Source of the DNA: Synergistaceae bacterium
GTDB taxonomy: Bacteria > Synergistota > Synergistia > Synergistales > 79-D21
Direction of reading: 5' to 3'
DNA length: 34,061 bases
Assembly: GCA_029267465.1 (NCBI GenBank)
Contig: JAJUIT010000005.1
Coordinates: 1 to 34,061 of the forward strand
The position numbers and the translations under genes were made by a program. Position 1 is the stretch's first letter, and each line of letters begins with the position of its first letter. This document shows, piece by piece, positions 1 to 8,732 of the stretch. The notes under the pieces are model-generated. The model was not told where the DNA came from. It did no database searches and worked only from the letters and a program-made list of their open reading frames with translations.

Positions 1-1
1 G

Positions 2-775
2 GACGCGCGGGTGAAGCTGGAGGGTGAGGTGTACGAGTGGAAGGGGGGGAAGACGTACGAGCACGTGCACCTGGAAGAGATCCCGCCGCTGGGCTGGTTC
101 GAGGTGTACGCGAACGCGGACTCCCTGCCGTACCTGGAGAGGTACGGGATCCCGGAGGCGAGGACGATCTACCGGGGGACGATCCGGTACGTGGGATGGT
201 GCGAGACGATCGTTGCGATGAACGCGCTGCACCTGGTGGACGAGGAGGAGCAGGACTTCCGGGGGATGACGGTGCGGGGGTTCATGGCGAGGCAGGCGGG
301 GGAGTCGGATCCCTCGAAGGCGGAAGAGGCGGTGTGCCGGAAGCTGGGGATCGGTCGGCACTCGGCGGTGTACGAGCGGTTCGAGTGGCTGGGGCTGTTC
401 GAGGACCGTCCGCTGCCGTTCGAGAAGGGGTCGGCGCGGGACGTGATCTCGCTGTTGTTCGGGGAGAAGCTGGTCTACACGGAGAAGGAGCGGGACCTTG
501 TGATCCTGAAGGACGAGGTGGTGGCGCACTACCCGGGCATCGGCCGGAGGGTACGGCACACGTCCACGCTGATCGACTACGGCATCCCGGGAGGGGACAC
601 CTCCATCGCCCGGACCACGGGGCTGCCCCCGGCCATCGCGGCGCGGTTCATCCTGGAGGGGAAGATCAAAACCGCGGGGGTCATCACCCCGGTGCTCCCT
701 GAAATCGTTGATCCGGTCCTGGAAGGGCTGCAGAACGAAGGGATCGTCCTGGAGGAAAAAGAAGCGGAGATCTGA
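2..775 (+). CDS. Saccharopine dehydrogenase-like protein, C-terminal part (5' end outside window)
   Basis: Frame is open to the left edge (..DARVKLEGEVYEW..). Residues GWFEVYANADSLPYLERYGIPEARTIYRGTIRY closely match the complete paralog at 2975-4315 (GWFEVYANADSTPYIQQYGMPEVNDVFRGTLRF). Confidence 0.8.
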   Translation, partial: DARVKLEGEVYEWKGGKTYEHVHLEEIPPLGWFEVYANADSLPYLERYGIPEARTIYRGTIRYVGWCETIVAMNALHLVDEEEQDFRGMTVRGFMARQAGESDPSKAEEAVCRKLGIGRHSAVYERFEWLGLFEDRPLPFEKGSARDVISLLFGEKLVYTEKERDLVILKDEVVAHYPGIGRRVRHTSTLIDYGIPGGDTSIARTTGLPPAIAARFILEGKIKTAGVITPVLPEIVDPVLEGLQNEGIVLEEKEAEI

Positions 776-800
776 CGTTTCCCAGGCCGTGAAGGATGCG

Positions 801-837
801 AACGGCGAGGGCCCCGTCCGGGGTCCTCGCCGTTTTT
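801..837 (+). terminator. Rho-independent terminator between convergent genes
   Basis: AACGGCGAGGGCCCC-GTCC-GGGGTCCTCGCCGTT stem (one G:T pair) followed by a T run. Confidence 0.85.
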
Positions 838-855
838 GTTCGTTTCCTTGGTTTT

Positions 856-2004
856 CTAGTTTTTCGGGGTGACCTTCGTGTAGAGGATTTCTTTGCCGTT
901 CTCGATCTTCAGGATCGCCCCCGGCTTGTTGAGGGGGTCGTGGGTCTTCGGGTCCATGTTCAGGGTGAAGTCCAGGAGCTTCAGGCCCTTGGTCTTCTCC
1001 AGGGCCGCGGCGATGGCTGGGCCTTCGGCCTTGCCCGCCCGCTTGATGGCATCGAAGATGGCATACATGGCGTCATAGCCCAGCGTGATGCTGACGATTT
1101 CAACCGGAGGTTTCCCGAAGCGTTTCGTGTACTTCTCGATCAGGGGCTTCAGGATGGGGTCGTCGAAGGCGATATGGGTGACCCAGTACGTGCCTTCCAT
1201 CGCTTTCCCGGCGATCTCGTACATGGCGGGGCTGTATCCGTCGCCGCCGATGAAGACGGGCTTCCATCCCATTTCTTCGCACTGCTTGATGATGAGGGCC
1301 ATTTCCTTGTAGAGACCCGGGAGCACGACGGCTTTCGCGCCGGTAGCCTTCGCCTGGGTGATCTGGGCCCGGAAGTCGACGTCGCCCTCGCGGTATCCGT
1401 AAAGCCCGGCGACTTTCCCGCCCGCCTTGGTGTAGGTGGCGACGAAGAACTGCTTCATGCCTTCCGCGTAATCGCTGCCTACGTCATGGAAAATGACCGC
1501 TTCCTTGATCTTCAGGTTGTTGGCCAGGAATTCTGCCATGATCTTGCCCTGGTAGGGGTCGGTGAAGCAGATCCGGAAAGAGTAGGGATACGCGGTTCCC
1601 TTTTCGGGATCCACCGTCACCGCAGGGTTCGTGGCGGAGGTGGCCATGATGGGCACCTTGTACTGCTCGCTGATCGGGCGAATGGCGATCTGCAGACCGC
1701 TGTAGTTCGTCCCGGCGATCGCGACGACCTTGTCCTGCAGGATCATCCGGCGTGCCGCGTTGACCGTGTCTTCGGCGCGTCCCTTGGTGTCGTAGACGAT
1801 CAGCTCGACCGGGCGGCCGAGGAGCCCGCCCTTGGCATTGATCTCTTCCACGGCCAGGATGGAGACGTTCTGATAGTGCTCGCCCCAGGTTGCCCCTGGG
1901 CCGGTTAAAGCCGCCAGCTTGCCGATCTTGATGGGTTCGGCAGCCCATGCCGCGGATGCGGCCAGCAGGACCAACAGGCAGATCAGGTAAAGCGATTTCT
2001 TCAT
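856..2004 (-). CDS. ABC transporter substrate-binding protein, branched-chain amino acid (LivJ/LivK) type
   Basis: Signal peptide MKKSLYLICLLVLLAASAAWAAEPIKIG, then LAALTGPGATWGEHYQNVSILAVEEINAKGGLLGRPVELIVYDTKG, typical of the periplasmic binding protein family. Confidence 0.9.
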   Translation of the reverse strand: MKKSLYLICLLVLLAASAAWAAEPIKIGKLAALTGPGATWGEHYQNVSILAVEEINAKGGLLGRPVELIVYDTKGRAEDTVNAARRMILQDKVVAIAGTNYSGLQIAIRPISEQYKVPIMATSATNPAVTVDPEKGTAYPYSFRICFTDPYQGKIMAEFLANNLKIKEAVIFHDVGSDYAEGMKQFFVATYTKAGGKVAGLYGYREGDVDFRAQITQAKATGAKAVVLPGLYKEMALIIKQCEEMGWKPVFIGGDGYSPAMYEIAGKAMEGTYWVTHIAFDDPILKPLIEKYTKRFGKPPVEIVSITLGYDAMYAIFDAIKRAGKAEGPAIAAALEKTKGLKLLDFTLNMDPKTHDPLNKPGAILKIENGKEILYTKVTPKN

Positions 2005-2145
2005 GACTCTCCCCTCCTCTTGAATTTTCGTTTCCTGGAATTTCCCGGCACGGTTCGAAAACCGATTGTTTTCCAGCCTGCGCCGGGGATCTTGGCGGGA
2101 TGTCCCCCGCTCTTCGATCCGCCTTTTCCTCTCCGGGGACTTCGC

Positions 2146-2829
2146 TCAGCCCCTCCGGACCAGGGCTTCGCAGGAGGAACGGATGTGCCGTTCCATGGTT
2201 TCTCTGGCGGCGGCAGCGTCACCCGAGAGGATTGCCTCAGTGATCGCCCTGTGCTCGTAGTAGGTGGGGCCGTAGAGGCCCTTGGAAAACGTGTCCCTGG
2301 ATTTTCCGGGGCTCAGAAAATAGCTGTCGTAGGCATAGATATAGAGCTGGGTTCGCCAGAAACACTGCTTCAGGAAACGCTCGACGTAGGCATTCCCGCT
2401 TGCCCTGGCCACGGTGTTGTGAAAGCGCTCGTTGTAATCGGTGAAGCGGTCCCTGTCCCAATTGCGGTAGATTTCCTCGATTTCCTCCTGCAAGTCGGAC
2501 AAGGCCTTGCGGTCGGAAGGATTCGCCCCGGAGGCTGCAATCTCAGCGGCCAGTCCCTCCAGTTTTTGGCGCGTCAGGAAGACCTGCTGCATGTCTTCGC
2601 CCGAGAGCTTGGGAACGATGTAGCCTTTTGGCTCCAACCGCTCGAGAAGCCCTTCCGCGATGAGTTCCCTTATGGCGGTCCGGATCGGAGTACGGCTCAT
2701 GGCAAGGGTTTCAGCGAGCTGGTTCTCGCTCACCGATTCTCCCGGTGAAAAGACGTGGTTGAGGATCCGGCTTGCGATTTCCGCTTTCGCTTTGCTTTCT
2801 GCCCGTTGGTTGTCCTGTAATTCGACCAT
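2146..2829 (-). CDS. GntR family transcriptional regulator, FCD/FadR subfamily
   Basis: N-terminal winged HTH (SENQLAETLAMSRTPIRTAIRELIAEGLLERLEPKGYIV) and a helical FCD-like C-terminal domain (YNERFHNTVARASGN...EHRAITEAILSGDAAAARETMERHI). Confidence 0.9.
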   Translation of the reverse strand: MVELQDNQRAESKAKAEIASRILNHVFSPGESVSENQLAETLAMSRTPIRTAIRELIAEGLLERLEPKGYIVPKLSGEDMQQVFLTRQKLEGLAAEIAASGANPSDRKALSDLQEEIEEIYRNWDRDRFTDYNERFHNTVARASGNAYVERFLKQCFWRTQLYIYAYDSYFLSPGKSRDTFSKGLYGPTYYEHRAITEAILSGDAAAARETMERHIRSSCEALVRRG

Positions 2830-2880
2830 ATTCGGTGTAATCCTCCGGGAACCCGCTCAAATTTTAAGTCATTGGGGTCC

Positions 2881-2909
2881 TTGTTGGGATCCCAAAAATC
2901 GCTTATGCT
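2881..2909 (+). promoter_or_regulatory. Candidate promoter overlapping a 12-bp palindrome (possible GntR operator)
   Basis: TTGTTG (2881-2886), 17 nt, TATGCT (2904-2909). Perfect palindrome TTGGGATCCCAA at 2884-2895 with a related half-site TTGGGGTCC at 2872-2880, in the divergent intergenic region. Confidence 0.4.
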
Positions 2910-2974
2910 ATTTTCCTACGAGGGGAAGTCCCCTGTCAATAACAATTCAGGGCTTTCAACTGGGGGGTGAAAGA

Positions 2975-4315
2975 TTGAAAAAGGTTCTGGTCTTCGGTGC
3001 AGGGCGCGTAGCTGGGCCCGCTATCCGCACCCTTCTCGAAAAGGGCCACCAGGTTACGGTCATCGATCCGGTCGTGGAAAACGCGAGGCGGCACGTGGAA
3101 GGCCATCCGTTGGGAAAAGCCGTGCAGGGGGACGCTCTCAAGGATGGCCCCGCCCTGATCGAATCGGATCCCCCGGACATCATCGTCAGCCTTCTGCCAG
3201 TCGCCCTGGCAGTTCCCGCGATCGAGATGTCCATCCGGTACCGGATCAGCCAGGTTTGTCCCATCTACCTCAACACGGCCAGGCACCTTGAGGATGCAAT
3301 CCGCCGTTCCGGCATCACCGTTTTGGGGGAGGTCGGCCTTGACCCCGGCATCGACCATATTTCCGCAGCCAGGGCGATCCGGAAGTTCCATGCCTCCGGC
3401 GGAAAAATCGAGTCCTTTTGGTCGGTTTGCGGTTCTCTGCCGGACCATACGGCCAAAACCAATCCGCTGGGGTACAAGCTGACCTGGGCTCCGGAATCTC
3501 TCGTCGCAGCAAGTGTACGGGACGCCACGATCGTGAAAGGCGGGAAGCCCATTTCCTATCCGCGAGGGGAAACCTTTCGCCACTATACCCTTGAGGAGAT
3601 CGAAGGCCTGGGTTGGTTCGAGGTTTACGCCAACGCGGATTCCACGCCTTACATCCAGCAGTACGGCATGCCGGAGGTGAACGACGTCTTCCGGGGAACG
3701 CTCCGTTTCCCGGGCTGGTGCGACTTCATCGCTGCAACCGTTTCGCTGGGACTTTACGGACAGCAAAAGAACCCCCTGGAAGGGCTGACGTTCGCCGGGT
3801 TCATGCGGCAGCTTTCCGGGGCTCCGGCCTATGCCCCGGTTCTCGAGGCGGTGGCCTCCTTCCTTGGAATCCCGGCACACGGGCTGGTCCTGAAACAGAT
3901 GCAATGGCTCGGGCTTTTCGACGAGCGGCCGATCCCCCTGCCTGAAGGAAGTCCTCGAGATGTCCTGACTCACCTTTTCTACCATAAGCTCCTCCTGCTT
4001 CCGGAAGAAAGGGACCTGGTCGTCATGCAGCACCGCTACCGGGTGTTCTTCCCCGATACCGGGCGAAGGGTCCTCAGGATTTCAACGCTCGTGAACCGGG
4101 GCGGCGCTGGAGAGGAAACATCGATCGCGCGCACGACCGGGATTCCATTCGGGATCGGGGCCGACCTGATCCTGCAGGGCCGCGTTCGGGAGAAAGGGCT
4201 TATCGGGCCGACCGTATCGTCCATCAATGACCCGATGCTGGAGGAACTCGAATCCAGGGGCATCCGCTTCACCGAGACAGAAAGAGAACTGGATGGAAAG
4301 GGGACAGAGGGATGA
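2975..4315 (+). CDS. Saccharopine dehydrogenase-like oxidoreductase
   Basis: TTG start after a G-rich SD; MKKVLVFGAGRVAGPAIRTLLEKGHQVTVIDP Rossmann motif; GEVGLDPGIDHISAARAI typical of saccharopine dehydrogenase. The longer ORF call from 2660 runs into the regulator gene and is probably not real upstream of 2975. Confidence 0.85.
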   Translation: MKKVLVFGAGRVAGPAIRTLLEKGHQVTVIDPVVENARRHVEGHPLGKAVQGDALKDGPALIESDPPDIIVSLLPVALAVPAIEMSIRYRISQVCPIYLNTARHLEDAIRRSGITVLGEVGLDPGIDHISAARAIRKFHASGGKIESFWSVCGSLPDHTAKTNPLGYKLTWAPESLVAASVRDATIVKGGKPISYPRGETFRHYTLEEIEGLGWFEVYANADSTPYIQQYGMPEVNDVFRGTLRFPGWCDFIAATVSLGLYGQQKNPLEGLTFAGFMRQLSGAPAYAPVLEAVASFLGIPAHGLVLKQMQWLGLFDERPIPLPEGSPRDVLTHLFYHKLLLLPEERDLVVMQHRYRVFFPDTGRRVLRISTLVNRGGAGEETSIARTTGIPFGIGADLILQGRVREKGLIGPTVSSINDPMLEELESRGIRFTETERELDGKGTEG

Positions 4316-5220
4316 AGGAGAAGACCGAGAACGAGCTAATCCGGCCTGCGAACTGGTGGGACGCGCTGCCAAGGGAGGGGTACCGGAACCTGGAAAGGCT
4401 GGATACGGGGCAAGAATGGTACTCGGTGTACCGGCTGGATGCCAGGACCCGCATCATTTACGAAGACGGACAATTCGACGAGAACGTCAGTTACCTGGTC
4501 GAAGGGGATCGCCAGGCTGTCCTGATCGACACCGGCGACAACCTTGCAGACATCCGGGAACTCGTCCGGGGCATGACGAGCCTGCCCGTCGCCGTCCTGA
4601 ACACCCATCGGCACCTGGATCACATCGGGGGGAATTACCTGTTCGACGAGGTCTGGGCCTACGATCACCGGGTTACCCGGGAAGCCGCCGCCCTTGGAGT
4701 GAATCACGAAGCGGCATTGGAGATTATCCAGCCCGGCAGCCTGCGGAAACCGGTGCCCCAGCCATTTTACGAAAATACCTACTGCATCCCCCCCTACCGG
4801 GTCACCCGCTGGATCGCCGACGGCGAGAAGATCGACCTCGGCGGGAGGGTTCTCGAGGCCATTCACACGCCGGGACACGCTCCGGACCACTTGATGTTCA
4901 TGGAGAAGGAAACCGGCTATTTCTGGACCGGCGATAACTTTTACACCGGGTGTGTCTACACCCACCTTCCCTGGGGGAACCTCGACGTGTTCATCGACAC
5001 GTACGAAAAGAAAATCCTGCCCCGCCTGGCGGAAGCTCGGCTGCTTTTGCCGAGCCATAACGACCCGTGCTCCAGGGTGGACGTCCTGGAGGAGATCGCC
5101 GCTTTGGCCCGCCTTGCCAGGAAGGGCGGAGGGGAATACGAGGCTGGGGAAAAGGGCATGCGCAAGTACAGGGGATCCTGCTTTTCCCTGGTGATCGGGG
5201 CCGACCAGGCGGAAAAATGA
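4312..5220 (+). CDS. MBL-fold metallo-hydrolase
   Basis: NTHRHLDHIGGNYLF (HxHxDH-type motif), HTPGHAPDHLMF, TGDNFYTG. ATGA overlap with the upstream stop. Confidence 0.9.
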   Translation: MKEKTENELIRPANWWDALPREGYRNLERLDTGQEWYSVYRLDARTRIIYEDGQFDENVSYLVEGDRQAVLIDTGDNLADIRELVRGMTSLPVAVLNTHRHLDHIGGNYLFDEVWAYDHRVTREAAALGVNHEAALEIIQPGSLRKPVPQPFYENTYCIPPYRVTRWIADGEKIDLGGRVLEAIHTPGHAPDHLMFMEKETGYFWTGDNFYTGCVYTHLPWGNLDVFIDTYEKKILPRLAEARLLLPSHNDPCSRVDVLEEIAALARLARKGGGEYEAGEKGMRKYRGSCFSLVIGADQAEK

Positions 5221-5241
5221 ATCGGGAGGAGGAGAACGGCA

Positions 5242-6210
5242 ATGACCGAAGCGAACAAGTCCGCGGCCGAGATTTACGACGACGATTACGGCGAGAAATG
5301 GTTCAGCGATGAAGCGTCCTTCGAGGAGGACCTGCCTTTTGTCTGGGGCCGAAAGTGGAGCGTGTCTTCCGAGGTCGGAAGGCTGAAGGCCTGTCTGGTA
5401 AGGCGTCCAGGCAAGGAGATCGAGGCCGTGAAGAACCCTGCCGACTGGCGCTGGGGGGACGTGATGGACCCCCAGAAGGCCCGCGACCAGCACGACGCCT
5501 TTACCCAAATCTACCGGGACCACGGCGTGGAGGTCTTTTACGTGGAAGAACAGAGGGAAGACCGTCCCAACGCGATCTTCATGCGGGACAACGTGCTGGG
5601 GACCCCGGAGGGGGCGATCCTGTGCCGCCAGGCCACTCCCTTTCGCCGCGGGGAAGAGGCGGCCGTTGCGAAGGCCCTGGCGAAAATCGGGTGTCCCATT
5701 GTCCGGACCATCTCGGGGAAAGGCTACTTCGAGGGAGCCTGTGCCATGTGGATCGACCGGCAGACGGTGATCCTGGGCAGCGGGGTGCGATCCAACGCCG
5801 AGGGGATCCGCCAGGTGGAGGAAGTCCTCCGTCCCATGGGGGTTGACACCATTTTCCATTACCAGATCCCCTGGGGCCACGCGCACCTGGATGGGTTGCT
5901 GAACCCGGTTGACCGGAAGAAGATCCTGATCTTCCCCTGGCAGACCCCTTACGACGTGATCGAGCCGCTGCGAAGGAGGGGCTTCGAACTGATCGAGGCC
6001 CCGTCCATCGAGGAGGTCAAGCACGGCATGGCGGTGAACCTGGTGGCCCTTGCTCCCGGGCTGGTTGTCATGCCCGCGGGGAATCCGCAGACCCAGAAGG
6101 CGCTCGAGAAGGCCGGCGTCGAGGTCATCCCGGTGGACGTGTCGGAGCTGATGAAGGGATACGGCTCGCTTCACTGCATGACCGCCTTCCTCGAGCGGGA
6201 AGAGATCTAG
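5242..6210 (+). CDS. Amidinotransferase / DDAH / arginine-deiminase superfamily protein
   Basis: N-terminal VSSEVGRLKACLVRRPGKEIE, FMRDNVLG, GHAHLDG and C-terminal GSLHCMTAFLER with the catalytic-type Cys. Confidence 0.85.
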   Translation: MTEANKSAAEIYDDDYGEKWFSDEASFEEDLPFVWGRKWSVSSEVGRLKACLVRRPGKEIEAVKNPADWRWGDVMDPQKARDQHDAFTQIYRDHGVEVFYVEEQREDRPNAIFMRDNVLGTPEGAILCRQATPFRRGEEAAVAKALAKIGCPIVRTISGKGYFEGACAMWIDRQTVILGSGVRSNAEGIRQVEEVLRPMGVDTIFHYQIPWGHAHLDGLLNPVDRKKILIFPWQTPYDVIEPLRRRGFELIEAPSIEEVKHGMAVNLVALAPGLVVMPAGNPQTQKALEKAGVEVIPVDVSELMKGYGSLHCMTAFLEREEI

Positions 6211-6222
6211 GAGGGATCTGCC

Positions 6223-7242
6223 ATGGCATCGCTGAAGGACAGCCCGCAGTATTACCACCGCGTGCTGCAGCGAATCCCGCCCCGCCCGACGCCTGCCTTT
6301 TCCGACGAGGAAATGCAGAAAAGAGTTTGGGGCCGCCGCTGGGGCGTGAAGAACGACGTCGGCACCCTGAAGATGGTCCTGCTGCACCGCCCGGGGGACG
6401 AGATCCGCCTGATGACGGCCGACAAGTATGATCCGTCCATCGAGGCCCTGATCGACGACGAAGAGCAGTGGTACTTCCGGTCGGACCGGGAGCCCGACCT
6501 GGCGAAGATGCAGGCGGAGCATGACGCGTTCGCGAAACTGCTCGTGGAAAACGGGGTGGAGGTCGTGTACATGGACGGCGGGCCCCGGAACCCCAACGCG
6601 ATGTTCACCCGGGATACCGGGATGGTCGTTGACGGGGGGCTCATCGTTTCCCGCATGGGGCCGGTGGGAAAACCCTACGGAACGGGTAGGCGAGGGGAGG
6701 AGCTTTACCTGACTCGCAAGGCCGCAGAACTAGGGATACCCATCTTAAGGACCATCGCAGGGGAAGGCCTCATGGAGGGAGGCAGCTTCTGCCTTCTCGA
6801 TGAACGCCACGCCGCCATCGGCATGAGCTTTCGCGGCAATGCCTCCGGGGCCGACCAGGTGGAAGACGTCCTGAAAATCCTGGGCATCGAGCTGATCCGT
6901 GTTCCGCTACCCGGCTTTGCCATGCACCTGGACGGCGGCATCGTCATGGTGGACCATGACAAGGCCGTAGTGAACGTCGAGCGGCTTCCTTACTGGTTCA
7001 TCGACCGCCTGCGCGAACTCGGAATCGAGCTGATCTATGCCGATTACCGGGATGTCGCCTACTCTGTGAACGTCCTCACCATCCGCCCCGGCATCGTGAT
7101 CATGGACGAGCGGGGAATCTGGACCCGGGAAACCCTGGAGAAGCGCGGCGTGACGGTCATTCCGACGTGCTGGGAGGAGTGCACGAAACACGGCGGCGGG
7201 GTCCACTGTTCCTCTCTCCCGCTGATCAGGGAGCTGGACTAG
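6223..7242 (+). CDS. Amidinotransferase / DDAH / arginine-deiminase superfamily protein (paralog)
   Basis: WGVKNDVGTLKMVLLHRPGDEIR, NPNAMFTRDTGMVV, AMHLDGGIVMVD, GGGVHCSSLPLIREL. Confidence 0.85.
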   Translation: MASLKDSPQYYHRVLQRIPPRPTPAFSDEEMQKRVWGRRWGVKNDVGTLKMVLLHRPGDEIRLMTADKYDPSIEALIDDEEQWYFRSDREPDLAKMQAEHDAFAKLLVENGVEVVYMDGGPRNPNAMFTRDTGMVVDGGLIVSRMGPVGKPYGTGRRGEELYLTRKAAELGIPILRTIAGEGLMEGGSFCLLDERHAAIGMSFRGNASGADQVEDVLKILGIELIRVPLPGFAMHLDGGIVMVDHDKAVVNVERLPYWFIDRLRELGIELIYADYRDVAYSVNVLTIRPGIVIMDERGIWTRETLEKRGVTVIPTCWEECTKHGGGVHCSSLPLIRELD

Positions 7243-7398
7243 GGATCCAGGGGGACGCACAGGTGCGGATCTGAAGCCCCATGGCAGATGAGGTCTCAAC
7301 GGAGGTCGATTCCGGCCGTGAGTTACGACAAGGCAAAAGCCGTGAAAGAGATCGGGCTGGAGGGAAAAGAAAAACAAATTCACTGAAAGAACCGAAAA

Positions 7399-7440
7399 GG
7401 AGGGATTCCGTAAAAGCGGGAACCCTCCCTTTTTTTTTTT
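7399..7440 (+). terminator. Rho-independent terminator
   Basis: GGAGGGATTCCG..CGGGAACCCTCC imperfect hairpin directly followed by about 11 T. Confidence 0.85.
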
Positions 7441-7494
7441 CTTTAGGGGCGGCTTTCCTGTAGTAAGATCGTAAAGTAGAGGGAGGGGTGCCGC

Positions 7495-7914
7495 ATGAAA
7501 AGGAAAATCCTCGTTCTCGCGCTTTTCACCGTGCTGGCCTGCACGGGAGGTGCGGCCTTGGCCTCCGGCTCGAAGGCGTTCACCCCGCCCGTGGGAAGCG
7601 CGCTTAGGCAGGCGATCCTGGCCCCCCTGAGGGCCTACCTCAGAGAGAACCTGCAGGTGGAGGCGGTTTTCATTGTCCGCTGGCTCAAGGTGAAAGATGG
7701 CTGGGCCTGGATCGAAACCCAGCCCCGGTCGAAAGACGGGAAAAACGCCTACGAGCCCTTGTTTGCCCTCCTGGAGAAAAAGGAAGCGTGCTGGAGGATC
7801 GTAGATCTTCCGCCGATGGAGGGAGATTCCCCTCCCATCGACGGGGCCTATTTCAGGAAGCTGATGGAAGCCCACCCGGGGCTTCCGCCGGAGATCTTTC
7901 CCTGGGAGAAATGA
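7495..7914 (+). CDS. Small exported hypothetical protein
   Basis: N-terminal signal sequence MKRKILVLALFTVLACTGGAALASG; SD-like gggaggggtg upstream; downstream of a terminator. Confidence 0.65.
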   Translation: MKRKILVLALFTVLACTGGAALASGSKAFTPPVGSALRQAILAPLRAYLRENLQVEAVFIVRWLKVKDGWAWIETQPRSKDGKNAYEPLFALLEKKEACWRIVDLPPMEGDSPPIDGAYFRKLMEAHPGLPPEIFPWEK

Positions 7915-7940
7915 GACCGAAAGAGGAGGCGACATCGAGG

Positions 7941-8720
7941 ATGATCAACACGCTGAAAAGGAAGCTGGAATGCGGGCAGGCGGTGGTCGGCCCGTTTCTC
8001 ACGCTCAATTGCCCGGACCTGGTGGAGCTGATGGGCCTGACGGGGTTTGACTTCCTCATCATCGACACCGAGCACGGGCCCATGGAGGCCGAGTCGATCC
8101 AGAACCTGATCCGCGCCGCGGAACTGAGGGGGATCACGCCCATCGTCCGGGTTTCCGACACCCGGGACGTGACGATCCTGAAAACGCTGGACGTCGGGGC
8201 CCACGGTATCCAGGTCCCCCAGGTCAACTCGCGGGAAGCCGCCGAATCCGTCGTTCGCTCGGCGAAATACTTCCCCGCCGGGACCCGCGGAGCCGCCATG
8301 CCCCGCGCGTCCCATTACGGGCTCTTGCCCTTGGACGACTACCTGGCCTCGGCCAACCGGGAGACGATGGTGATCGTGCACTGTGAAAACAGGGCGGGCC
8401 TTTCCTGCATTGAGGAGATCGCCTCGACGCCGGGGGTGGACGTGGTCTTCGTCGGCCCTTACGACCTGTCCCAGTCGCTCGGTTTCCCCGGCAAGCTCGA
8501 CACCCCTCAGGTCGCAAGCGCCGTGGACCGGGCCCTCAAGGCGGCCCAGGGTGCGGGAAAGCCCGCGGGGATCTTCGTGACGAGCACGGACGAGGCCCGC
8601 ATGAGGCTGGACCAGGGGTTCCGGTACATCGCCTACAGCATGGATTCCCTGCTGTTCGCGGGAGCCTGTCGCCAGGCGGTAAACGCCCTGAAAGCGCATC
8701 TGGGCTGCAAGGTTGAGTAA
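7941..8720 (+). CDS. HpcH/HpaI-type aldolase/citrate lyase family protein
   Basis: GFDFLIIDTEHGPMEAESIQNLIRAAELRGITPIVRVSD, LDVGAHGIQVPQVNSREAAESVVRSAKYFPAGTRG, VFVGPYDLSQSLGFPG. Start ATG 7941 preferred over the ORF call 7788, which overlaps the upstream gene. Confidence 0.9.
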   Translation: MINTLKRKLECGQAVVGPFLTLNCPDLVELMGLTGFDFLIIDTEHGPMEAESIQNLIRAAELRGITPIVRVSDTRDVTILKTLDVGAHGIQVPQVNSREAAESVVRSAKYFPAGTRGAAMPRASHYGLLPLDDYLASANRETMVIVHCENRAGLSCIEEIASTPGVDVVFVGPYDLSQSLGFPGKLDTPQVASAVDRALKAAQGAGKPAGIFVTSTDEARMRLDQGFRYIAYSMDSLLFAGACRQAVNALKAHLGCKVE

Positions 8721-8732
8721 GGAGAAGGTCCC

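Noticed and set aside
796-1908. 370-aa plus-strand ORF
   Set aside because: Antisense to the LivJ-like gene; starts inside the terminator hairpin.
4336-6522. 728-aa minus-strand ORF
   Set aside because: Antisense to the MBL and amidinotransferase genes, which have clear family motifs; low-complexity composition typical of high-GC shadow ORFs.
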